Below are positions 1 to 5,152 of a stretch of DNA of 6,130 nucleotides, piece by piece. A model generated the notes under the pieces. That model did not search any database, was not told the DNA's origin, and saw nothing but the letters and a program-made list of their open reading frames with translations. This stretch comes from Caldifarciminota bacterium (lineage in GTDB: Bacteria > Hydrothermota > UBA3072 > B12-G15). Made by a program: the position numbers and the translations under genes. The stretch's first letter is position 1, and every line of letters starts with the position of its first letter. The DNA is taken from positions 1-6,130 of the forward strand of contig JAGGTX010000196.1 of NCBI GenBank assembly GCA_021163525.1, in the 5' to 3' direction.

Positions 1-302
1 AGTGCCATTGTGAATGAAAATATGATACCTATGGGGACATCAATTTTAAGCCCCCCTCTCCTTTCCATGTATCCTATAAAGATTGAAGCAATCACTGCAA
101 AAATTAGGGAAAAATAAAAGGGTTCCAGACCAAGCAGTAGTGCCAGTGTTACACCAGCAAATGAGGCATGCGCAATCCCTGCACCCATAAAAGACATACC
201 TTTCAAAACAACAACGATACCAACCAGTGAGCAGGTAAGGCCAACAAGGATAGAGGCAATGATGGCCTTCTGCATAAATGCATAATGCAAAAGTTCAGGC
301 AT
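1..302 (-). CDS. ABC-3 family metal transporter permease (ZnuB/MntB/TroC type), 3'-truncated by window edge
   Basis: This is the membrane channel subunit of a metal-type ABC importer; it would pass the substrate through the cytoplasmic membrane using the ATPase encoded just upstream. Only the first 100 residues lie in the window. They begin MPELLHYAFMQKA and contain hydrophobic segments at about 12-33, 40-58 and 61-78, with the start of another at 91-100. The family hallmark between the first two segments is visible: LKGMSFMGAGIAHASFAG at 33-50, matching the G-x-x-x-x-HA-x-x-x-G region of ZnuB/TroC proteins. The usual Asp after the Gly is Ala here. The ATG overlaps the end of the ATPase gene by 8 bases, with GAGG about 7 bases upstream, so this start is well supported. 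The family is clear, but the metal (Zn, Mn or Fe) cannot be told from this part. Confidence 0.9.
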   Translation of the reverse strand, partial: MPELLHYAFMQKAIIASILVGLTCSLVGIVVVLKGMSFMGAGIAHASFAGVTLALLLGLEPFYFSLIFAVIASIFIGYMERRGGLKIDVPIGIIFSFTMA

Positions 303-1065
303 GGGAATCCTCAACAAGCACACAGATGTTTCCATTCCTCTCAAAAACATCAACAGGTGCCCCATAGAGTTCACTCAGAACTTCCTTTGATAGCACCTCC
401 TTTGGATTCCCTGCAACATAAATCCTCTTCCTCATATAAACAACATAATCAAGATATGAGGTTATCTGGTTTATGTTATGGGTAACAAGGATTATGGTGA
501 TATTCCTCTCTGTGTTAAGTCTGTGGAGAAGGTCAAGAATAATCCTTATACTTTTGACATCAAGTCCACTTGAAGGTTCATCAAGTAAAAGAATATCCGG
601 ATCCCCAGCAAGTGCCCTCGCAATCATAACCCGCCTCTTCTGTCCACCAGAAAGATGACCAAAGGGCTCCCCTTCTTTATCCAACAAACCAACAGTATCA
701 AGTGCCTGTCTTGCCCTTTCAATATCCTTATGTCCTGGCCTTTTCACCATCCCGATGTTTGGATAAAGACCAAAGAGAACAACCTCAATGGCTGAAAATG
801 GGATGTATGGGTCATCGTTGAAAAACTGGGGAACATAACCTATCCTGTTTCTTACCCTTATGGGAGGATGGCCAAATACCTTAACAGTTCCGGTGAATGG
901 ATGAAGTGAACCCGTTATCACCCTTAATAGGGTTGTTTTACCAGAGCCATTTGGCCCTATTATTCCTGTAAAACTTCTTTCCTTTATGCAGAGGTTAATG
1001 TCCTCAATCGCCACTTTATTGTTGTAACCTGCCGTAACCCCGGCAAGTTCAACCACACAATCCAT
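295..1065 (-). CDS. ABC transporter ATP-binding protein of a metal-type importer (ZnuC/MntA/TroB-like)
   Basis: This is the cytoplasmic ATPase that powers the importer formed with the neighbouring permease and binding protein. From the ATG at 1065 it is 256 residues, the normal family length. All nucleotide-binding motifs are intact: Walker A GPNGSGKTT at 37-45, Q-loop Gln at 80 (YVPQF), signature HLSGGQKRR at 137-145, Walker B ILLLDEP at 158-164 and the H-loop His at 196 (VTHNI). A TTG two codons upstream (1071) is in frame, but it sits only one base from the Shine-Dalgarno sequence. The ATG lies 7 bases from a perfect AAGGAGG, so I chose the ATG. The gene overlaps the end of the binding-protein gene by 17 bases and the start of the permease gene by 8. 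Its place in the metal ABC family rests mainly on these neighbours, since the ATPase alone could serve other importers. Confidence 0.94.
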   Translation of the reverse strand: MDCVVELAGVTAGYNNKVAIEDINLCIKERSFTGIIGPNGSGKTTLLRVITGSLHPFTGTVKVFGHPPIRVRNRIGYVPQFFNDDPYIPFSAIEVVLFGLYPNIGMVKRPGHKDIERARQALDTVGLLDKEGEPFGHLSGGQKRRVMIARALAGDPDILLLDEPSSGLDVKSIRIILDLLHRLNTERNITIILVTHNINQITSYLDYVVYMRKRIYVAGNPKEVLSKEVLSELYGAPVDVFERNGNICVLVEDSHA

Positions 1066-1828
1066 CAACAAGCCTCCTTATGTTCTCCTTCAAGAGGCCA
1101 ATCTGAGTATCTATTCCCTCCTCCATACCCACCTGGGGAAGAAGAATAATAACCTTCACACCAGTCTCTTTCACTATAGCATCACTTATGCCAAAGTCAT
1201 TGAATGGGTTTGATACAATAGCAGTTATTCTATTCTTCTTTATTATATCTATCGCCTCAGATATCCTTCTGGGTGAAGGCCTCTTCCCCGGCACATTGAT
1301 GATTGTGTAGATGTTTTCAAGGCCAATGTCGTTCAGAAGATAATCAAAGGCGGGAAACATTTCAACAACCTTTCTGTTCTTCAAACAATCCGATATTTTT
1401 ATTGACTTCAGCATGGACTTAAAAACAACCAGCCTTCTCTTAAAGTATGTAGAATCTTCTGGCATTATCCTTACAAGCCCCCTCTTCACCTCCTCAGCAA
1501 TCTTCTCTGTATATTTGATTGAAAGCCATATATGGGGATTCCCCTTTATACCCAGAGAATCGCCAAGTGAATATCCCTTCTCTTTGAGAATGCCCTCTGG
1601 AAGCCAATCCTCCATATGCAGTCCTATGATAAATATTAGATCAGCCCTTTCAATCTTTTTCATGTCCCCGGGTCTCAAACTGAATGTATGTGGATTCTCA
1701 ACACCCTGAAGTATGCTCAATACTTCAACCTTATTACCTCCTACCTCCTGAACGATTGAAGCCACCGCTGGAAGGGAACAGACAATAAATGGCTTATGAG
1801 TAATTGCTAAAACAAGCCAGATAACCAT
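1049..1828 (-). CDS. ZnuA/TroA-like metal ABC transporter substrate-binding protein, divergent metal site
   Basis: This is the predicted extracytoplasmic binding protein of the importer, 259 residues. It is shorter than the usual roughly 290-320 and lacks the His-rich loop of ZnuA. Family landmarks: PAVASIVQEVGG at 20-31, NPHTFSLRPGDMKKIERAD at 45-63, NPHIWLSI at 97-104, and the second lobe with PAFDYLLNDIGL at 159-170. His47 and His99 match the first two metal ligands. The third position, normally His in an H-x-A-[FY]-x-Y motif, aligns with Phe158. The Glu-Pro site is Asn207-Pro208, and the C-terminal Asp before Pro is Leu230. The N-terminus is minimal: about nine hydrophobic residues with no basic n-region, and no lipobox Cys before the mature fold. 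An in-frame TGA at 1844-1846 rules out a longer form. It overlaps the TIM-barrel gene by 22 bases. The family call is firm, but substrate and even metal binding are uncertain. Confidence 0.85.
   Translation of the reverse strand: MVIWLVLAITHKPFIVCSLPAVASIVQEVGGNKVEVLSILQGVENPHTFSLRPGDMKKIERADLIFIIGLHMEDWLPEGILKEKGYSLGDSLGIKGNPHIWLSIKYTEKIAEEVKRGLVRIMPEDSTYFKRRLVVFKSMLKSIKISDCLKNRKVVEMFPAFDYLLNDIGLENIYTIINVPGKRPSPRRISEAIDIIKKNRITAIVSNPFNDFGISDAIVKETGVKVIILLPQVGMEEGIDTQIGLLKENIRRLVDGLCG
1073..1079 (-). promoter_or_regulatory. Shine-Dalgarno that fixes the ATPase start
   Basis: The minus strand reads AAGGAGG here, 7 bases before the ATG at 1065 and inside the last codons of the binding-protein gene. 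It favours that ATG over the in-frame TTG at 1071, which would leave only one base of spacing. Confidence 0.8.
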
Positions 1829-2577
1829 CTCTCCATCACCTCCTCAATTTCATCAAGCCTCTTTTCAAGGTCTTTTGCTGGCATGAGTTCAATTATAACA
1901 TCAATATTATTATTATCAATATTCTTAAAAATTTCCCCCCAGTTCAATTTACCTTCCCCAGGAAGCAGGTGGTCATCCTTTCCAGAAAAACGAGAATCTG
2001 AAGCGTGGACTTCCTTTACCAAACCTGAAATATTGTTAAGAACAACATAATCAACATCCCCATTTGCAAAGAGATGGGATGTATCAAGGCATATCCCGAT
2101 TTTATATTCATCCGAAAGTGCCTTCAGTGTCCAGAGGTCTGAACCTGTTTTTGGGGGAAACGGATTCTCAAGAACAACCTCAACACGCCACTCCTCAGAA
2201 AAAGGAACGATCTCATCAAGGCTCTTTCTGATAATGGAAATCTCTGTGGTGGAGTTTGCCGGATGAAGGATTACTCTCTGGACATGTAGTTTTTCAGCAA
2301 CAAGGATACATTTCTCAACCTCTCTCACAGAACGCATTCTCTCCCATTCATTCTGTGAACCAATGTCAATCCAGTCAGGTGGATGGAGGGCAAGGGGTGT
2401 AACCCCTGCCCTCTTCAATGCACACTTCAGTTTCTTTATGCTCTCAATATCTTCATACTCAAAGTGTCCTTTCCTGCACCTTATTTCAAGGAAGAGAAAC
2501 CTCTTCTCTCCCATAAGTTTAATAAGGGGAAAGATACTGCTATCCTTAACAAGGGTGGAAGATATACCTATCCTCAT
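1807..2577 (-). CDS. Xylose isomerase-like TIM-barrel protein (AP endonuclease 2 / sugar phosphate isomerase-epimerase superfamily)
   Basis: This is a 256-residue single-domain protein of the superfamily that includes endonuclease IV, IolE and hydroxypyruvate isomerase, probably a cytoplasmic metalloenzyme. Strand-end motifs appear in the expected order: ALHPP at 63-67, ILHPAN at 103-108, VVLENPFPP at 134-142, ICLDTSH at 162-168, EVHASDSR at 189-196, DHLLPGEGKLNWGEIF at 202-217 and IIELMP at 228-233. His65, His105, Glu137, Asp165, His168, His191, His203 and Glu230 are candidate divalent-metal and catalytic residues, so the active site looks intact. The PGEG-x-x-x-W motif is typical of the isomerase/epimerase branch. 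The start codon sits in an ATGA overlap with the mrp stop, and the protein begins directly with the first strand (MRIGIS). Its own ribosome binding site is weak, so translation probably depends on mrp. Reaction and substrate are unknown; a small endonuclease IV role cannot be excluded. Confidence 0.85.
   Translation of the reverse strand: MRIGISSTLVKDSSIFPLIKLMGEKRFLFLEIRCRKGHFEYEDIESIKKLKCALKRAGVTPLALHPPDWIDIGSQNEWERMRSVREVEKCILVAEKLHVQRVILHPANSTTEISIIRKSLDEIVPFSEEWRVEVVLENPFPPKTGSDLWTLKALSDEYKIGICLDTSHLFANGDVDYVVLNNISGLVKEVHASDSRFSGKDDHLLPGEGKLNWGEIFKNIDNNNIDVIIELMPAKDLEKRLDEIEEVMERWLSGLF
1835..1843 (-). promoter_or_regulatory. Shine-Dalgarno for the binding-protein gene
   Basis: The minus strand reads GGAGGTGAT, a near-perfect match to the 16S rRNA tail. 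It lies inside the TIM-barrel gene, with 10 bases between GGAGG and the ATG at 1828. A second purine run (GGAGAG) directly abuts the ATG. The in-frame TGA just upstream makes this the only reasonable start. Confidence 0.7.
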
Positions 2578-3398
2578 CCCTTCTTTTCTTCTGCCATATC
2601 TTCAAGTGCTGAAACAACCTTCCTGGCAATATCCATCATTGCATTGTAAACCTCAGAACCCTTCAAAACCCTTATAACAGGTTCCCCCTTATCGGAGAGT
2701 TCAACAACCTTCGGGTCCATGGGAACCCTTCCAAGGAATGGAACACCAAGTTCCTTTGCAGACCTTTCACCACCACCCACCTTAAATATTTCTATCATCT
2801 TTCCACAGTGTGGGCATCTTAAGCCGGACATATTCTCAACAATACCAAGAACAGGAATCTCAAGTTTCCTTGCAAAATCTACAGCCTTCCTTGAATCAAG
2901 CAGACTCAGGTCCTGCGGTGTTGTAACCACAATGGCACCATCAACAGGTTGAAGCTCCTGTGCAATGGATAGGGGTTCATCACCTGTGCCTGGTGGAAGG
3001 TCAATTATCATGTAATCAGGCTTACCCCACTCTATTTCATCAGCAAACTGCCTGATCAGCTTAATCTTCAAAGGCCCTCTCCATATCACAGCAGTATCCT
3101 GGTTCTCAAGGAGAAAACCTATTGAAACCACCTTCAGATTTTCAAGGGCCTTCACAGGCTGAATCTTACCATCCTTTACAATCATTCTTTCATTCTCAAC
3201 ACCAAGAATTTTGGGGACATTTGGCCCATGGATATCAACATCCATAATCCCAACATCCTTCCCCTTCTCCATAGCAATTGCATAGGCAAGATTCACAGCG
3301 ATGGTTGACTTCCCGACACCCCCCTTACCACTGAAAACCATAATCTTCTTTGTGCCCTTAAACCTTTCTTTTTGAACTTTCAGGTTCATCTGTTCCAT
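2574..3398 (-). CDS. mrp: Mrp/NBP35-family iron-sulfur cluster carrier ATPase (ApbC-like)
   Basis: This is a P-loop ATPase of the SIMIBI class, known in this family to bind an Fe-S cluster at a dimer interface and pass it to target apoproteins in the cytoplasm. It has 274 residues. The deviant Walker A FSGKGGVGKST spans 22-32, the Walker A' region IMDVDIHGPNVP 51-62, the switch region IIDLPPGTGDEP 131-142, and the cluster-binding CPHC is Cys195/Cys198. It lacks both the N-terminal MIP18/DUF59 domain of many bacterial Mrp proteins and the N-terminal Cys cluster of eukaryotic NBP35, so it is the minimal form. The ATG at 3398 has AGGAGG six bases upstream and is preferred over the ATG at 3389. 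It is first in the minus-strand operon and shares an ATGA overlap with the TIM-barrel gene. The family call is very secure; the client proteins are unknown. Confidence 0.96.
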   Translation of the reverse strand: MEQMNLKVQKERFKGTKKIMVFSGKGGVGKSTIAVNLAYAIAMEKGKDVGIMDVDIHGPNVPKILGVENERMIVKDGKIQPVKALENLKVVSIGFLLENQDTAVIWRGPLKIKLIRQFADEIEWGKPDYMIIDLPPGTGDEPLSIAQELQPVDGAIVVTTPQDLSLLDSRKAVDFARKLEIPVLGIVENMSGLRCPHCGKMIEIFKVGGGERSAKELGVPFLGRVPMDPKVVELSDKGEPVIRVLKGSEVYNAMMDIARKVVSALEDMAEEKKG

Positions 3399-3404
3399 TT
3401 ATAT

Positions 3405-3410
3405 CCTCCT
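3405..3410 (-). promoter_or_regulatory. Shine-Dalgarno of mrp
   Basis: The minus strand reads AGGAGG, followed by ATATAA and the ATG at 3398. This spacing selects the first of two nearby in-frame ATG codons. Confidence 0.75.
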
Positions 3411-3427
3411 GTTTTTTTATCCTTTCA

Positions 3428-3447
3428 GGTAAATTACACCCTTTACC
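3428..3447. repeat. Short inverted repeat overlapping the candidate mrp promoter
   Basis: GGTAAA (3428-3433) and TTTACC (3442-3447) form a perfect 6-base inverted repeat with an 8-base gap. It covers the -10 box and part of the spacer of the predicted mrp promoter. A repressor bound here would block transcription, so it is a candidate operator. Arms this short can arise by chance in AT-rich DNA. Confidence 0.3.
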
Positions 3448-3458
3448 CGTTCTGTCAA
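3431..3458 (-). promoter_or_regulatory. Candidate sigma-70-type promoter for the mrp-ABC operon
   Basis: The minus strand has a perfect -35 box TTGACA (3458-3453), then 16 bases and a weak -10 box TAATTT (3436-3431). An alternative TGTAAT a few bases earlier fits the consensus better but leaves only 14 bases of spacing. Transcription would start near 3424 and give a leader of about 25 bases containing the mrp Shine-Dalgarno. The -35 match and position are good; the -10 is not. Confidence 0.45.
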
Positions 3459-3467
3459 GATTATTCC

Positions 3468-3480
3468 TACAAATTTTGTA
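3468..3480. repeat. 13-base palindrome upstream of the mrp -35 box
   Basis: The sequence TACAAA-T-TTTGTA is a perfect palindrome with a single central base. It ends 9 bases upstream of the minus-strand TTGACA, at a spacing where an activator or repressor dimer could contact RNA polymerase. I do not recognise it as the box of a known metal regulator. Confidence 0.3.
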
Positions 3481-3589
3481 TGAAAAAATTAAGAAGGTAT
3501 CCAGCTGTATAATCAACATACTATCATAGAGTAATAACCAAATCCTGGCATATGTCTCTACAATATAGCAACATTATGGGGAAGAAGAC

Positions 3590-3619
3590 TTGACAATTTT
3601 ATATTTTGATGTATCTATT
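3590..3619 (+). promoter_or_regulatory. Candidate sigma-70-type promoter for the PhaR-patatin-radical SAM operon
   Basis: A perfect -35 TTGACA (3590-3595) is followed after 18 bases by TCTATT (3614-3619), matching TATAAT at four of six positions; TATCTA at 3612-3617 is an alternative. Transcription would start near 3625. That leaves room for a leader of about 25 bases before the TTG start at 3649, but none for the upstream ATG at 3625. The spacing supports the later start. Confidence 0.5.
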
Positions 3620-3635
3620 ACGCAATGCAGAAAAT

Positions 3636-3641
3636 AGGAGG
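3636..3641 (+). promoter_or_regulatory. Shine-Dalgarno that selects a TTG start for the PhaR-like gene
   Basis: AGGAGG lies 7 bases before TTG at 3649-3651. The upstream in-frame ATG at 3625 has no purine-rich site before it and coincides with the predicted transcription start, so TTG is the better initiation codon. Confidence 0.7.
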
Positions 3642-3648
3642 TCTAAAA

Positions 3649-4161
3649 TTGAAACAAGGCAGAAATCATACAACTGGATTGAGGATTATAAAAAAATATG
3701 CTGGACGGAAGATGTATGACATGAAAAACTCAAAGTTCATCACTCTAACGGGTATTGCTGAATTATTGGCAGATGGAGAAGAGATTCTTGTGATAGATAA
3801 TAAAACAGGAGATGATATAACCCTGATGGTATTGACGCAAATCATCCTGGAACAGCAGAGAAGAAGAGCAACCTCCAGTTTAGAGGAACCTGTTTCTGGT
3901 CATCCGGGAATAATCTCCTTCACGGAACGAAAGTTAAAGGAGATTGTTGAGCGTCTCGTTAAAATAGGTAAGGTATCAAGGAATGAAAAGGATAGTATAC
4001 TGAAGGCATTGCTTGCCAGAGTGGAGGAAAGTAAAAGGGAGATTGAAAATTTTGTCAGAGAGATACTCAACCATATGAATATACCAACAAGATTGGAATT
4101 TGAAAATTTGAAGAGGGAGATTGAACAACTGAAGAAGCAGATTGTAAAAGAAAGTGGTTGA
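3649..4161 (+). CDS. PhaR-type polyhydroxyalkanoate synthesis regulator with phasin-like C-terminal coiled coil
   Basis: From the TTG start this is 170 residues in two parts. Residues 11-70 match the PHB/PHA accumulation regulator DNA-binding domain: IIKKYAGRKMYDMKNSKFITL, then IAELLADGEE, VIDNKTGDDITLMVLTQIILEQQ. In that family the domain represses phasin and PHA genes and also binds PHA granules. After a short linker (71-88), residues 90-165 form charged amphipathic helices with heptad-like spacing, including KLKEIVERLVKIGKVSRNE and the phasin-like ending NIPTRLEFENLKREIEQLKKQI. The protein could therefore sense or coat polymer granules and regulate its own operon. It opens the plus-strand operon and overlaps the patatin gene by 8 bases. 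No PHA synthase is in the window, so the link to PHA rests on the domain alone. Similar two-part proteins occur in other bacteria, as I recall, so this is not a new fusion. Confidence 0.88.
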   Translation: MKQGRNHTTGLRIIKKYAGRKMYDMKNSKFITLTGIAELLADGEEILVIDNKTGDDITLMVLTQIILEQQRRRATSSLEEPVSGHPGIISFTERKLKEIVERLVKIGKVSRNEKDSILKALLARVEESKREIENFVREILNHMNIPTRLEFENLKREIEQLKKQIVKESG

Positions 4162-5149
4162 AAAAAATACTGCTCTCAAGGGAAAACAGAATAAGGAGAG
4201 TAGAACAAAGAAGATAGGGCTTGCCCTTGGTAGTGGTTCAGCAAGGGGGCTTGCTCATATCGGCGTCCTAAAGGTTCTTGATAGAGAGGGAATTCCTATA
4301 GATTTTATTGCGGGAACAAGTGCAGGAGCATTGATAGGCGCTATCTATGCCGCCGGGATCAGCCCATTTGAGATTGAGGAGATTACCCTGAATATAGATA
4401 GAAAAAAGACAATCTCTCTCTTCACCCCGACTATTTCAAATTCCGGACTGCTTGATGGCAGCAGAATAGAGAAATTTATTGAGTCAATTCTTGGCAGGCA
4501 GAACATTGGTAGCCTTAAAATTCCTTTTGCCGCTGTGGCAACCGACCTGCAGAGTGGAGAGGAAATCATTATTACGGAGGGTTCGCTAATCACTGCCATC
4601 AGGGCAAGTATGTCTATCCCTGGAATATTTACGCCTGTGGAGCATAACGGAAGACTTCTGGTGGATGGTGGGCTTGTAAATCCTGTTCCTGTAAGTACGA
4701 CCATTGGTATGGGAGCGGATATAGTGATTGCTGTAAATGTTCTTCCTCCGCCTCAAAAACATATACAGAACCTTAGAATTAAAAAAGAGAGCAGGACTAC
4801 AAAAATAGGTAAGATTAACTCAAAGATTGTAAATACACGACTGGGTAAATATCTGGCTTCCCGGAGGCCTATCGTCTTTGCCAGGGAATTTGTGAGAAAG
4901 AAAACTTCAGGCCCAAATATATTCAGCATGATTCTTCAATCCATAACCATTACTAACTATCAAATCTCTGCATTACAACTCACAAGATACAAACCAGATT
5001 TTTTGATCAGCCCGGAGACCGGTTTCATTCGTCCCCATGAGTTCTTCCGAGCCAAGGAAGCTATTTTGGCTGGAGAAAAGGCGGCCATTGCTGTCCTGCC
5101 CGAGATAAAGGATAGATTAGAAAACCCTGTTAAATCTTACAGGAGGTGA
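4154..5149 (+). CDS. Patatin-like phospholipase / lipid acyl hydrolase (RssA/NTE type)
   Basis: This is a 331-residue serine ester hydrolase of the patatin family, which uses a Ser-Asp dyad on acyl lipids. The glycine-rich oxyanion segment GSGSARG is at 26-32, the nucleophile elbow GTSAG at 54-58 (Ser56), the ASMSIPGIF helix region at 151-159 and the catalytic DGG at 171-173 (Asp171), followed by NPVPV. All catalytic elements are intact. Residues about 202-250 carry a strongly basic insertion that could bind anionic membranes or granule surfaces. No signal peptide is seen, so it is probably cytoplasmic. The GTG start overlaps the PhaR-like gene by 8 bases; its ribosome binding site is poor and no better in-frame start precedes the catalytic core, so coupled translation is likely. 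Next to a PhaR/phasin gene, PHA depolymerase activity is possible, since a patatin-like granule depolymerase is known in Haloferax mediterranei. Phospholipase is the default reading. Confidence 0.92.
   Translation: MVEKNTALKGKQNKESRTKKIGLALGSGSARGLAHIGVLKVLDREGIPIDFIAGTSAGALIGAIYAAGISPFEIEEITLNIDRKKTISLFTPTISNSGLLDGSRIEKFIESILGRQNIGSLKIPFAAVATDLQSGEEIIITEGSLITAIRASMSIPGIFTPVEHNGRLLVDGGLVNPVPVSTTIGMGADIVIAVNVLPPPQKHIQNLRIKKESRTTKIGKINSKIVNTRLGKYLASRRPIVFAREFVRKKTSGPNIFSMILQSITITNYQISALQLTRYKPDFLISPETGFIRPHEFFRAKEAILAGEKAAIAVLPEIKDRLENPVKSYRR
5141..5146 (+). promoter_or_regulatory. Shine-Dalgarno of the radical SAM gene, overlapping the patatin stop region
   Basis: AGGAGG runs directly into the patatin TGA (5147-5149), giving AGGAGGTGA. 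The ATG at 5153 follows GGAGG by 6 bases. This is an almost ideal site and ties translation of the two genes together. Confidence 0.8.
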
Positions 5150-5152
5150 ACG

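Larger units (their letters stand above)
3399..3648. other. Divergent intergenic regulatory region
   Basis: This is the only sizeable non-coding stretch in the window. It separates mrp (leftward) from the PhaR-like gene (rightward) and holds a candidate promoter near each end plus two palindromic elements on the mrp side. The middle, about 3481-3589, is AT-rich. It contains a TATAAT at 3508-3513 with no convincing -35, and a small CTAT-C-ATAG palindrome at 3521-3529. I see no RNA gene, terminator hairpin or credible small ORF in it. Confidence 0.7.

Noticed and set aside
1066..1071. TTG at 1071 as the start of the ABC ATPase
   Set aside because: It would sit one base from the Shine-Dalgarno; ATG at 1065 has correct spacing.
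1413..1709. 98-codon open frame on the plus strand
   Set aside because: It lies antisense inside the binding-protein gene and its translation shows no recognisable domain; it is a shadow of the real gene.
2363..2677. Plus-strand open frames of about 90-105 codons
   Set aside because: They lie antisense to the TIM-barrel and mrp genes, both supported by strong family motifs; the translated composition is not protein-like.
3508..3513. TATAAT as a plus-strand promoter -10 box
   Set aside because: No acceptable -35 lies 16-18 bases upstream; the TTGACA at 3590 is a better promoter for the same gene.
3521..3529. CTAT-C-ATAG palindrome in the intergenic region
   Set aside because: Four-base arms in AT-rich DNA are expected by chance, and it is not placed at either predicted promoter.
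3625..3648. ATG at 3625 as the start of the PhaR-like gene
   Set aside because: It lacks a Shine-Dalgarno and sits at the predicted transcription start; the TTG at 3649 has an ideal AGGAGG.
4345..4704. 119-codon open frame on the minus strand
   Set aside because: It is antisense to the patatin catalytic core, including the Asp171 region, and has no family features.
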